A DNA stretch of 64,000 nt from Epithemia pelagica (taxonomy: Eukaryota; Bacillariophyta; Bacillariophyceae; Surirellales; Surirellaceae), in contig OX337228.1 in assembly GCA_946965045.2 (NCBI GenBank), forward strand, positions 2,418,001 through 2,482,000, written 5' to 3'. The stretch's first letter is position 1. Each line of letters starts with the position of its first letter. Of the stretch, positions 12,701-21,873 are shown piece after piece. The notes beneath the pieces are model-generated. The model saw only the letters and a list, made by a program, of their open reading frames with translations. It was not told the DNA's origin and did not search any database. Position numbers and translations under genes: made by a program.

Positions 12701-13765
12701 GACTGCCGGTACACCATGATGAGAGTGCAACAGATCCAACGATGAGTGAGCATCGCGTTCCAATCGAAGTGGATAAAACCTACTCCATGCAAAATCTGTT
12801 GCAAACAATTGGCCACAGGTGTTCTTGCGAGAGGATGGCTTTGGTCCAAATAGAGTGTCTGTGTACATCGTGCATCGTAAATGGCGGTAACGGAGCTGAT
12901 GGTAACTGTGCTTGAGTCTCCTGGTACCACTTGATGATGAATAATCCCGGACAGCTCGTTGCGCTGAGTGTTCAATCGTCAGTTTGGCAGTTTCTAGACC
13001 AATTCCCCATTTCCTTGCTAGTGCTTCTGGTGAGACAGTCCCCTTTCGTCGGCTTCCCCGCAATGACGCTATCATTCGGGCGACAAAGATATCTTCTTCA
13101 TAACTACTTGATTCCCTGTTGATCACAGTCTCCGTCAGGTTAATATTTCGATCAGTCCTTGTGGGAGTGATGTCATTCACTGAACTTTCACGGATTGTGG
13201 TTTCCACCATTTCATATTGATTTTCTTCAGGGTTGTACTCGGGGGACTCGTAGGTCATTTCATATTGGGGGAAACGGTCAGGATCATTGATTTCTTCTAT
13301 TGTGGGTTTCCGGACAGTGAATCCACTGATCACACCCCTCAAGCTCAATGGAATCATGAGAGGGTCCTGGCCTGCACGCTGACTTGGGATAACTATAGCA
13401 TGTAATTGAGGATCCATACGCTTTGCAAATGCCAAGGGTAAGTCATTCACGATGATGTCGTTGAGCCTCATCTGAAACGGACATAGTAGGTGTGTTGTAA
13501 GGTTCTTGATGTATAGGGCTTGATGAAAGATAAGAATCACAGTGCGGTATGAGGCAAGGTCATTGAAGGCAACTGCCATGCTACAAATTGGGATATTCCG
13601 CTCGGATCCCAGTTTCTTGGAGAAACCTGTTACAGTGCAGGTTTTCGAGAGGTCTTGACTCAGAACCATGGCCTGGTCCCCAAAGCAACAGGTATCAGCA
13701 TGGCTATCTAACTCGCACCGTGTCTCTTCCATTATGGCCTGAGTAGAATTGATCTGGCGTGTTGG
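9755..13765 (-). CDS. pol: Outer-element pol: protease, integrase, reverse transcriptase, RNase H
   Basis: The frame runs 1336 codons from just after the gag UGA; the first ATG is at 13732. In order I see a protease-like C-E-L-D-S-H-A-D-T-C motif near the start (Ser-His where most copia proteases have Ser/Thr-Gly), then an integrase core. The integrase acidic residues are in Y-T-D-T-L-F, V-Y-T-P-D-N and the Q-N-K-A-E motif. A reverse transcriptase follows, with D-V-A-A-A-Y-L-N and the catalytic Y-T-D-D-I-L-V. RNase H has H-V-D-S-D-H-A-G-D and S-E-F-V-A-L-K. The order integrase before RT marks Ty1/copia. No internal stop or frameshift is apparent. Expression would need UGA readthrough or internal initiation at 13732. 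Confidence 0.92.
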   Translation of the reverse strand, partial: PTRQINSTQAIMEETRCELDSHADTCCFGDQAMVLSQDLSKTCTVTGFSKKLGSERNIPICSMAVAFNDLASYRTVILIFHQALYIKNLTTHLLCPFQMRLNDIIVNDLPLAFAKRMDPQLHAIVIPSQRAGQDPLMIPLSLRGVISGFTVRKPTIEEINDPDRFPQYEMTYESPEYNPEENQYEMVETTIRESSVNDITPTRTDRNINLTETVINRESSSYEEDIFVARMIASLRGSRRKGTVSPEALARKWGIGLETAKLTIEHSAQRAVRDYSSSSGTRRLKHSYHQLRYRHLRCTMYTDTLFGPKPSSRKNTCGQLFATDFAWSRFYPLRLERDAHSSLDLLHSHHGVPAVYTPDNAMALTGQEFSKKARQAGAIIHPIEAHTPNQNKAEANAREIKRMYRKAMRTSSAPLIYWDRCFELQCLIRSHTALSLPSLEGMSPEEKMTGDTPDISSLVEFGWWERVWYIEPTDAHERRHLGRWLGPSTTVGSAIASWVLTKKAQEIVRSSVFPLSQEDLQNPETQKKLKEYDEALKEKLRDRVNPIPDEEADDVPTYEPYQDDSTEPPEPIPEADNFGHEAYDKFISARVLLPAGDGMMQAIVRGRKRNEDGELIGKSHPNPILDTGLYEVVFQDGRVDTYAANVIAESIYEQIDEEGKAIAIMDEIVDHKKDATAISHENRFFEHNGRKYARWTTKGWSLCIKWKDGSTSWGKLRDMKESYPLQVAEYAEANQLLQEPAFAWWAPKSLRIRRRIIKVARARHSRYHKRNEKFGLELPKTVKRALEIDKETGTEFWRKALIKEMGNIEPCIDLIAEGQQPPPGYLEIRTNIVFDIKMDFMRKARFVADGSTTEVPSEHTFASVVSRDSVRIALLYAALNDLDILSADVAAAYLNAPCGEKVYFRCGPEFGNLEGQYAILTKALYGLKTSAAAWRNQLAQVLEQEMDFVACKADPNVWMRVGTKEATKEQFYEYLLVYTDDILVVLDKPKGVLTQLDQHFLLKRDSIKEPDLYLGSQVSKHRFGDDPSRVYWSLGSDKYIKDAVRQVKEWLKDRNGVLKSKAPSVFPSGYRPELDASDYCTEEDASFYHSHIGILRWAVELGRIDITTEVSMLAAFLAAPRVGHLHALLHIYAYLNTHERSKIVLDAREFEHPAAQEFDWTSYYPEVRELIPPNAPVPLGKPVQTTCHVDSDHAGDVVTRRSRTGILLYVNRAPILWYSKKQTSVETSTFGSEFVALKTATELIKGLRYKLRMMGIPILDGTHVLVDNQLVVLNTSRPDSTLKKKSNSIAYHYVRESVAAKEIWIAFQRSEDNHADMLTKTQVGPERKRLAQKVLY

Positions 13766-15088
13766 TCAGACGCGATGGCGGCCATCTCGGGCAGTAGCCA
13801 CCGAAGCAGTGTCACGTGAGGTCGGGTTATTCGTATTTTCAGTACGCTGCGAAACATTACGAGTCGAATTGCCATTGTCAGCATTACTGTCGTGTCGAGT
13901 GCCTGAATCTTCTGCATTCCCCGTCGCTGCAAAGTGCACGTTTCTTCGCCCATTACCGCCACTTTGGTTTCCTTGTGCTGCTCTATTTTGACGCATATTA
14001 CGAAGTCGCGTACGTTGTTCCTCTGTCATTCTGTTCCACCAGTCATGATCAGTATAGTACCGATCCAAGACAATTTCATCGTCCCGAAACATTTGTGAGC
14101 TTCCTCGTCCACGTCCACCTCTACCGCGTCCCCTACCGCGGCCACCACCACCGCGACCGGTCCCTCTACCTTGGTTGTTGGTGTGATTGTTGTTGCTCCG
14201 ATTGAAAGCACGTGATGATCCGGAATTGGATACGTTTCTGCGCGCAGGGTTATTGAAGCTTGCCATTTCACCCAACATCTCAGCTACCATGTCCATTGAG
14301 TCTGCGAGGTTAGTGCGGAGCGTCCGTGTTGCACGAATTGTTCCCTTCACTGCTTCGCATCTAGGGTCTGTTAGCCCCTTCATGAATACTCTCATTTTTC
14401 TTTCTTCTGTTACGGTCTCATTGGTATCTTCTATATCGTTGAATGCTTTGATTAGTGTCTCGCAGTAATTTTCAAACGTGAAAGTTCGCGATCGGCCGTC
14501 AAAGAATGCATTCTCTAGGACTTGATCTGCTTGAGCACGGATCCGTGAGGCATATGCTTCGCCAAAGTAATGGCCCTTCAATGCAATATATGCGTCACGA
14601 CCATTGCTCGATCGGGCGTATTTGCTTACCCAGCTCCAACCGGGCCCACCGTGTGTCACATGGCGGATAATTCCCCAAACCGTGATGTTGTCTGCCTGAT
14701 ATGCTGCTGCCGTGTGGCTACCTCTACGGATCATTTCGGTTGTCAGATCGGGCTGCCGATATCCCGGGTCATCTGCTGCAGCTGGCAATGCAACATTGTC
14801 CCTCACCACATACATTAGGGGCAATCGGCTTTGGCCCAATTTCCGCGTTAAATGATTGTCAAGGTCCTCAATCACTGAGCGTACGTGTTTCACGTCCGTG
14901 AGCTTTGGTGGTAGTTCAAGCTCTTCATCATTTGCCGACTCTTCTTTTTCTTTCATACTCCATGCCTGGATTAGGCGATTCAGATCAGCCCTGTTGGATT
15001 CGAAGGGTCGCTGGATCCGGCCCAAGTGGTGTATATAAAAATTCAGCATCTTGAGGCGTTTCTCGGTTACGAAGCTGAGTTGGACCCC
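13766..15088 (-). pseudogene. gag: Outer-element gag, 3' part (separated by inner insertion)
   Basis: This is the C-terminal 440 or so residues of gag, ending in UGA at 13768-13766. The natural frame enters from the target site at 15084-15088; the longer open frame to 15310 belongs to the inner LTR and is artificial. It holds a capsid-like helical region and then an arginine/glycine-rich tail with RGRGRG repeats and an Asn-rich stretch. No CCHC zinc knuckle is visible. Its missing N-terminus is at 23473-23708. Counting across the target duplication, the two parts are in frame and total 517 codons. The UGA is in the same frame as pol. Confidence 0.85.
15084..15088. repeat. Target-site duplication ACCCC, left side of inner element
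   Basis: ACCCC abuts the left LTR and is repeated at 23473-23477 beside the right LTR, the 5-bp duplication typical of LTR-element integration. Confidence 0.9.
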
Positions 15089-15871
15089 TGTTACAATTCT
15101 TTCTGAATCGTAGGGACATTGATGCTCGGTAGAGCAGACAATCAGGTAGGTCACCAACCGATACAAGCTTCTCAGGGTCAGAGAAGCAAGCAAGTCGAAG
15201 TCTATCAGAAGGATAGTCGGGACACAAAAGAGGATGTGATAAATGGTGATATTGTTAGATTGTGTGTTGATTACTACGATAGGTCTACGTGAAATGTTCG
15301 GTCCTGCCAAGGGTCATGTGTCATAGGTTCTTGGCGGCAACAGGTTTGGAATAGTTGGAGTTGATTCATGTGATGTATATGACATGTATATGTGGGCGGA
15401 TAACATATACAGGGTCAACAGCTCTTGCTTTGGGTTGGCATAGTTGTTTTCATGGCGCGCAGCTTGTTGACAATTTGGAGATTGTGGGAATGGAAATATG
15501 GTCTCGCGTGATCGTGTGTCGTGCTTGGGATACTTAGACCGTTGGATCGGATAGATGCCGATAGCGCTCGGATGTCGCTTGGGCGCGCTCGATGATTTCG
15601 GGCGCGTACGCTTAGGGCGTTAGTATAATGTCCGAGCAACGGCCAAATTTATGTCCGTTGTAATACCGCACGACCCAGTTTAGTCTTGAGAGTGAGTTCG
15701 TCAATCTATTCTCACTTTTCATGATTTGCGAAGAAATATAGGTCGATATAGCGCGAAGCTAGGAAACATAGCTCGAAGCTAGAGGGCATGATGCGATAGC
15801 ACGAGGCTATGTGACATGGGGAATCGATGAGATGTAGAATCTAACCACCATAGACGGTGAGAATTCTAACA
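15089..15871 (-). repeat. 3' LTR of inner element (783 bp)
   Basis: On the element strand it starts TGTTAG and ends GTAACA, so it has canonical TG...CA ends and 5-bp terminal inverted repeats. By eye it is indistinguishable from 22690-23472 over all 783 bp. Short motifs around GAAGCTAG recur near its outer end. The first six bases, TGTTAG, also supply the last two codons of the inner gag-pol frame. Confidence 0.95.
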
Positions 15872-18800
15872 CTCCCCACAACTCGTCGTTTCAGCCTTGT
15901 CATCATTGGATTTGTTGAGATCTTGAACTTCTCCTTTCCAAAACAACAATGGCTTGAGCATGGGCCAAATAGATACGAAATCCCAATGTTTGCTAAGGAT
16001 ATCGGCAGGGTTGGTCTTTCCATCTTTCCAGTAGAATGCAACATACTTTGCTGCGATGGCTTCACGAACTCGGTGGTATGACAGAAGATGGTGTCTCTTG
16101 GATAGTATGGAGTGAGGAACGGTTGCATTGAGCACAACAGATCTGTTATCTCCGTACAAGTAACTTCGCTCTCGGATAGGTACTCCAAGGTAGCGGAGAG
16201 AATGTCGTAATTCTGTAATCTGATCTATTGCTGTCCTTGCAGCCACAAACTCGGATCCATAGGTAGCAGTTTCCACCGTGCTCTGTCTCTTGCTGTACCA
16301 GTCAATAGGTGTTCCGTTCAACAAATGTAGAACAGCAGTGACGGATTTACCAGTGACTATGTCATGCATGAGATTGGCATCAACATAATGAGTTGTGGTA
16401 ACATAGCGGCCAAGAGGTGTTGGGCAGTCTTCAGGAATACGTTCACTTGCATTCGAATAGACAGTGCGAGTCCAATCAAATTCTTGGGTAGGAAGACTTG
16501 AATAATCAGGCTCTCCAATCCTAAATCTGATTGCGCCTTCTGGGAGATGTGCAAGGTATCCATAGATACGCTTGGCTCTATCAAGATGTCCTTTCCTCGG
16601 AGCAGCACGAAAGCGTGATAGCGTCATTGTAGCGGTGAAGACGTCGAAACGACCAATAGTGATCACCCATTGGAGTTGTCCAATCAGAGTTTGGAAATGG
16701 CTAGTACCTTCTTCATCAAGGAGCTCAGAATCATCCAATTCAGGATGGTCTCCACCAATAAGAGGTGTTTTGGCTTTCTTGGGTTTCTCCTTGAAGATTC
16801 GTTCGAAAGTGTCCATCATCTTACCAATGTAGCGTCTTGGATCTGCTACGAATGTTCCATCAGAATCCTTGGTGTAACAACATCCCAAATGGAAATCAAT
16901 AGGTCCATCTCCTTTGAGTTTGAAGTTGTATTTCTCCTTCAGGATCTTGCAGATATTCCCAGGATCAGTAGAAATAATGGCTAAGTCATCAACGTATACG
17001 GCAATGTATTCGTAACAGTCTTCTCCAGGTGCTTTCCTCATCCAGATATCCGGATCTGCTTTGCTTGGTGAAAATCCCATGTCTGTCAAAACATCGAATA
17101 AGACATCATGCCAGCGTGCGCCTGATGACTTCAATCCATAAAGTGCCTTGTATATAATCAGGATGTGACCTTCTAATTCCTTGAATTCAGGTCCTGCGAC
17201 AATGAAAATTTTCTCCCCTGTCAAGGCTTCCAGATATGCATTTCCAATATCTGCTCCCCATATTTCCAAGTCATTCAAAGTACCCAGGAATAAGGCAATG
17301 CGGAGGTTGCGAATGGAAACAACACCTGAATAGATTGTCTCAACAGGTTCTTTTGTGAGATGTCCATCTGCGACAAGTCTTGCTTTATGTCGTCCATCAT
17401 GTTTTACGTCAAAGACAAGATGCACACGTATCTTATGATATCCTTCAGGTGCATTGGATACTTTCCCTTTAATGAAGATGGCTTTCCCAAAATCCTTGAA
17501 TGTCTTGTAGGACTGGATCTGTGACAATTCTAATTCTGTTGCATCCTGCCACTTTGTGTTGCCATGTTGTTTATCAAGAGCAACAGCTTCCTCATAATTG
17601 CGTGGTACTTGAAATCCAAACTTATACTTGACAGAATGGTGAACTTGTTTAATCCTTGACTGTTTGGCTGCTCGAATGAGACGTTTGCTTGTTTTGACAT
17701 AACGTTTCAAATGCTTCCATCCAGGTTCGTTGAGTAAACCATGTTTCTTTCCATAAATTGCTACAGTGATCGGATCATCATTGGCGATGAGTGATAAAGG
17801 TTCATAGGTAGTCTCCCCAGTTTCCCAATCAACAAGCAAATTATATTTGCTCCCCTTGTAATCTGGATCAGTTGTGTTCAGTGGGCCTTGATGGGCAATG
17901 ACATCCCTGAACCTGAAAAGATTATCTCCAGAGGTTTGAGCTTGGTTATCTCGTTCGATATACTCCATGAGTTGATTATAGGATATCATCTCATCAACAT
18001 CAGAATTTGTCTTTCGGTAAATGTACTTGACACGTTCTTCCTGTTTCGTTGCTTCTTCATTAAGATCAATGACTCGTTTGATGACACGTGCACGGTGTCG
18101 CTCCCCATTTTCTTCTGTGTCGCATAGGAATGTGCGTCCTATCATGTCGTCAAAATCGATCGTGGGCATTGGTTTGGATGGATCTTCACTATCACTGCGA
18201 ATGAAGACAGTGTCAGCTTGCTTATCATTGTCATCCTTCTCAGACGAATCCTCCCCTGAAGGTCGATCCACACGTAGGTTAGGTGTAGTGGAGTCAACAC
18301 GGCGAACGGCAGAACGATAGATTATCTGGTTATCCTGGGTGAGAATTTTCCAAGTAAAAGAATCACCAACGTTGTGAGCAAAACCAACCCAGTGGCCAAG
18401 TTTCTCATCAGAAGAAGATGGATATGAACCGGAATTGGGTTCAGCGGGGTCGACACGGTAGTAAACCTCATCCCAGAAAGGAAAGAACAAGAGATGGGTA
18501 ATGTCGGGTGGGCGACCGGAGAGAGCCTCAAGAGGAGTGCGACCGGAGTGGGTGGGTGATGACGTATGGTTCAATAAGTCACAGACATACTCAAGGCAAA
18601 GAAGCCAGGTGTTGGCAGGGCAACCAGTGGCATTCATGAGAGCGTTGGTCATACGTTTAACGGTCTGATAACGGTTTTCAGCCTTATTCTGGTGTTGATG
18701 ATAAGGTTCAGATCGATACTCCCCAATAAGCAAAGTGCGAAGAATGTCTTTGACCTTTTGAGAGATGAGAGATGAACCACCATCACTGATAAGGGTCTCC

Positions 18801-21553
18801 ATGGCACCACGAAACCGGATGTTATCCTGGAGAGTATTGACAAACTGTTTGGTCGACTTGATCCCATAGATATCAGTAACCAGAGTATCTCGACCAACAA
18901 AGATTTGTGCGACTTTACCGCCATGGTCAACAGCAGGGGTGTCGGAGAAAACCGAGTCAGTAGCAACGGGTTCATGACGTCGAGGTATATTAAGGACCGG
19001 ATTGCGAGCCTTGAAATGTTTCTTGAGGGTGTCGTGGTCAAAAGTAATGCTACCATTACGTGTAGTGTGCTTGAACGTATCGGCAATAACATCTTCAGAT
19101 TGCCAACCAAAGAATGGACGGAACTTCTTCCAGTCATACGCTTCCTGGTAACGACGGTGGACAGAGGCATGAAGTGTAGGATCATTACCTTCTGCGTCAG
19201 CATAGATAGAAAAGAAGGGTGCGTCGTCAGGTCCATGATCATATGGGAGATCCAAAAGGAGATTGAGGTTACAAACAACACGATCAGTGTACTCCCCATA
19301 GTTGTCATATGGATGGTTCGACATACTACCATCAGTCTTGACGTGTTTCCAATCAGGATCATTGTCAGAGGGTGTGGGAGAATACGAATGGTCCAGAACA
19401 CCAGGATCCCATGTGTCGGGTGACGTGAAGATGATCTGAGGTAAGGTATCCATGTCATCGTCGCTGGGGATACCCAAGGAGTGGATGTAGGCTAACCCAT
19501 CCTTGATGTGAAGGGGTATGGCACGACCATCAAGTGTAGTGATGCGTTGTTTACCATCAACTTTAACAGATCGTTCATCAACAGCAAGTCCGAAATGCTC
19601 GAATTGACCAGGAGCATGGATAGATAAGCCCTTCCCATAATAAGCATATTCATTGAAGATGCCGACAATAGGTCCATCATTGGTCTCAAACTTTGCGGCA
19701 CATGTGACGACAGGAAGCCCAGTAAGTTCATGGTTATCAATACCCACAATAGTGATATGACGGCCAGTCTTAGAAAGGATGCGCATGTCAGAACCAGCAA
19801 GTCCTCCATTAGCACCACGGTCAATCAATTGATTCCCTGGTAAAGTAGATTTCCTGGAAAACAGATAGCGTGGGACATGTCCTGCTTGTTTATGCATGTT
19901 GGCTTTGAAAGTAACCTTCTTGCTTGTCTTGGACTTGGCGTTAGAAAGAACACTAGTCAGGTCAGTTGCCGGGTGATTGATATCAGTCGTCATGGCTTGG
20001 TTGATAAATTGTGTAACCGGATCTGAATCATCTGAATGCTCAGGGACTACGCCAGGTGAGTCGTCATCAGATGCAACTTGGTTGGGGTCAGGATCAGGTT
20101 CCGGATCAATGTCGAGGGCATGTGTTTGCACTGTCCTCGGTGTTGTTGATGAAGGTGCTTGAATCATCTTGTTATACTCAATGATCAACTTGCGATCTTC
20201 TTCAGAAAGTTTGAACCATAGGTCACGCGGTAGACTAACCTTGGACGAAGAGGATGGAGATTCAGATGTCGCTTTGGTGTTGTGGACATGATACTCCATA
20301 TCATCTTGTGAGGTTATGTCAGCATCTGTATCTTGGCCATATAGTGATTCATGTTGTTTGACATGTCGACGGCGACTATGAACAGATGACTGGGTTGCTT
20401 GATCATGGTCATAAGCTGCGTCTAGAAGGAGACGGAAGTATGATTGATAGCAAAGGGATTTTGCACCGGATTTGGTGTTCACCACATTATCCAAGATCTT
20501 GACTCGGCGGAGATCAGGTACCTTTTCTACAGCTTGCATGAGGAAGGTCATCCTGGTATGATCAGGGATGCGATCAGACAATGTCACTAAATTGTCTAGC
20601 AAACGTAGCTGCTCTTGAAAGTGTAGAAGAAATTGACGTGTTGTTCCGCGCCATGTGTCGTCAAGACGTAGATTGGAAATGTAGTTGGTTAAGCGGAGGA
20701 CTTCTCGCTTTGCTAGGTCGGATTTGGTATGCAAAGAGTGTAACTTCTGCAATACGGCACGCGCATCTTCATCATGTTCATGTTCACGTACATAGGCTCG
20801 ACCTTGGTCAGTCTGAATGATACGGACAAGAACGGAGTAAAGAAATACTTGTTGCTCTTGAAAAAGTTCTTCGGCATACTCATCATCATGGGGTGGTGTG
20901 TATTTGAAATTCAGGACGTTGGATAGGCCTTGAGCCTTAGCTGTAGTCTTGAATACACGCCAGAATGAATCGTAGTATCGTTCATCCTTGAATACCTCGT
21001 ATGCAGTTGCGTCGCGCTTAGTTCCCTTTCTGAATGCTGTAAGGTCTTGTTGAGATTGGGATGCGGCAGTAACTGTGCTGACAGATTTCACAGATGACGG
21101 TGACTTCATTGGCGAGACTGGGACTTGACTAGGTGGTCCCTTAGAGAAATCTGTGTTGATCCTCCAAGTGTTGAACTCTTTCCTCGTTAGGTTCATCCAG
21201 TCGCTATTGGATAGCTCGTCTTGAATTTCATTGGTCTTGTATGTGGCCCAATAAGCCAAGAGCTTGATCTGCTGTCTTGTGGGGCCTTGTAGATCATGTG
21301 TCTGTTTGTTGACCTTGTATTGTGTCAGTTCCTTCATGGATTCCTCGGTATTAGTTTGCATATACGAGATAACATGGGTAATGTTCTCAAAACCATGGTA
21401 TTTCATCCACTTCATTAAGTAGTCGGCCCTTTCTTTGGTGAAGAATTGGCAGACAGTAAATATGATGTGGTCGAATAGGTCTGTGTCCGAGACATTGTCT
21501 TGGTTATCTTCTCCCTTAGGAGTCGTAGGTGTCTTGGGTGATTGAGGATCCAT
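15866..21553 (-). CDS. gag-pol: Inner-element gag-pol polyprotein (1895 aa)
   Basis: A single frame starts at the ATG at 21553. The first 400 or so residues are gag-like and helical, with the W-F-K-L-S-E-E-D-R-K segment seen in diatom copia elements and no CCHC knuckle. The protease motif reads L-I-D-R-G-A-N-G-G, with Arg where Ser or Thr is usual. The integrase core has V-T-D-I-Y-G, a distal D in I-S-D-G-G and the E in Q-N-K-A-E-N. The reverse transcriptase has G-A-D-I-G-N-A-Y-L-E and the catalytic Y-V-D-D-L-A. RNase H keeps Y-V-D-A-N, Y-G-S-E-F and D-N. The last codons TGT-TAG lie in the 3' LTR, so the LTR supplies the stop. No gag-pol frameshift is needed, and it appears functional. Confidence 0.95.
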   Translation of the reverse strand: MDPQSPKTPTTPKGEDNQDNVSDTDLFDHIIFTVCQFFTKERADYLMKWMKYHGFENITHVISYMQTNTEESMKELTQYKVNKQTHDLQGPTRQQIKLLAYWATYKTNEIQDELSNSDWMNLTRKEFNTWRINTDFSKGPPSQVPVSPMKSPSSVKSVSTVTAASQSQQDLTAFRKGTKRDATAYEVFKDERYYDSFWRVFKTTAKAQGLSNVLNFKYTPPHDDEYAEELFQEQQVFLYSVLVRIIQTDQGRAYVREHEHDEDARAVLQKLHSLHTKSDLAKREVLRLTNYISNLRLDDTWRGTTRQFLLHFQEQLRLLDNLVTLSDRIPDHTRMTFLMQAVEKVPDLRRVKILDNVVNTKSGAKSLCYQSYFRLLLDAAYDHDQATQSSVHSRRRHVKQHESLYGQDTDADITSQDDMEYHVHNTKATSESPSSSSKVSLPRDLWFKLSEEDRKLIIEYNKMIQAPSSTTPRTVQTHALDIDPEPDPDPNQVASDDDSPGVVPEHSDDSDPVTQFINQAMTTDINHPATDLTSVLSNAKSKTSKKVTFKANMHKQAGHVPRYLFSRKSTLPGNQLIDRGANGGLAGSDMRILSKTGRHITIVGIDNHELTGLPVVTCAAKFETNDGPIVGIFNEYAYYGKGLSIHAPGQFEHFGLAVDERSVKVDGKQRITTLDGRAIPLHIKDGLAYIHSLGIPSDDDMDTLPQIIFTSPDTWDPGVLDHSYSPTPSDNDPDWKHVKTDGSMSNHPYDNYGEYTDRVVCNLNLLLDLPYDHGPDDAPFFSIYADAEGNDPTLHASVHRRYQEAYDWKKFRPFFGWQSEDVIADTFKHTTRNGSITFDHDTLKKHFKARNPVLNIPRRHEPVATDSVFSDTPAVDHGGKVAQIFVGRDTLVTDIYGIKSTKQFVNTLQDNIRFRGAMETLISDGGSSLISQKVKDILRTLLIGEYRSEPYHQHQNKAENRYQTVKRMTNALMNATGCPANTWLLCLEYVCDLLNHTSSPTHSGRTPLEALSGRPPDITHLLFFPFWDEVYYRVDPAEPNSGSYPSSSDEKLGHWVGFAHNVGDSFTWKILTQDNQIIYRSAVRRVDSTTPNLRVDRPSGEDSSEKDDNDKQADTVFIRSDSEDPSKPMPTIDFDDMIGRTFLCDTEENGERHRARVIKRVIDLNEEATKQEERVKYIYRKTNSDVDEMISYNQLMEYIERDNQAQTSGDNLFRFRDVIAHQGPLNTTDPDYKGSKYNLLVDWETGETTYEPLSLIANDDPITVAIYGKKHGLLNEPGWKHLKRYVKTSKRLIRAAKQSRIKQVHHSVKYKFGFQVPRNYEEAVALDKQHGNTKWQDATELELSQIQSYKTFKDFGKAIFIKGKVSNAPEGYHKIRVHLVFDVKHDGRHKARLVADGHLTKEPVETIYSGVVSIRNLRIALFLGTLNDLEIWGADIGNAYLEALTGEKIFIVAGPEFKELEGHILIIYKALYGLKSSGARWHDVLFDVLTDMGFSPSKADPDIWMRKAPGEDCYEYIAVYVDDLAIISTDPGNICKILKEKYNFKLKGDGPIDFHLGCCYTKDSDGTFVADPRRYIGKMMDTFERIFKEKPKKAKTPLIGGDHPELDDSELLDEEGTSHFQTLIGQLQWVITIGRFDVFTATMTLSRFRAAPRKGHLDRAKRIYGYLAHLPEGAIRFRIGEPDYSSLPTQEFDWTRTVYSNASERIPEDCPTPLGRYVTTTHYVDANLMHDIVTGKSVTAVLHLLNGTPIDWYSKRQSTVETATYGSEFVAARTAIDQITELRHSLRYLGVPIRERSYLYGDNRSVVLNATVPHSILSKRHHLLSYHRVREAIAAKYVAFYWKDGKTNPADILSKHWDFVSIWPMLKPLLFWKGEVQDLNKSNDDKAETTSCGEC
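15872..15883 (-). promoter_or_regulatory. Polypurine tract of inner element
   Basis: On the minus strand TTGTGGGGAG directly abuts the TG of the 3' LTR, the expected plus-strand priming site. It overlaps the end of the gag-pol frame. Confidence 0.65.
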
Positions 21554-21873
21554 GGTGTTATTTGGTTGGTTCGATGTTTATTTAATGTGCGGTGTGATGT
21601 GGTTTATTTAATGTGTGATGTGATGTGAACCCGGATGTACCACGTGTGCCACGTATGTACCACGTATGTGATACCCGGATGTGTGTTGTGATGTGCGACT
21701 CCTGGAAATTTCCGTTGATTTCGACAAATTTTCGCCGAGTTTCAACAAATTTTCGCCGAATTTTCGCGATTTGACGGGAATGTGTGGCGTGTTGTGCGAC
21801 CAAGGGTACCCGGATGTGCGTTGAGTTTAAGTCTTGGAAAGGTTTTGAGAGGACGGGAGTTAACTATGAGTAA
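21554..21873 (-). other. Spacer between leader ORF and gag-pol of inner element
   Basis: This 320-bp untranslated stretch has tandem-like ATGTACCACGTATGT and CGACAAATTTTCGCCGA repeats (about 21630-21775). They could be part of an RNA leader structure. I see no supported ORF here. Confidence 0.45.

Noticed and set aside
15089-15310. Open frame that extends outer gag upstream to an ATG at 15310
   Set aside because: This stretch is LTR sequence of the inner element; the same frame occurs in the other LTR (22684-22911). The natural gag N-terminus is at 23473-23708.
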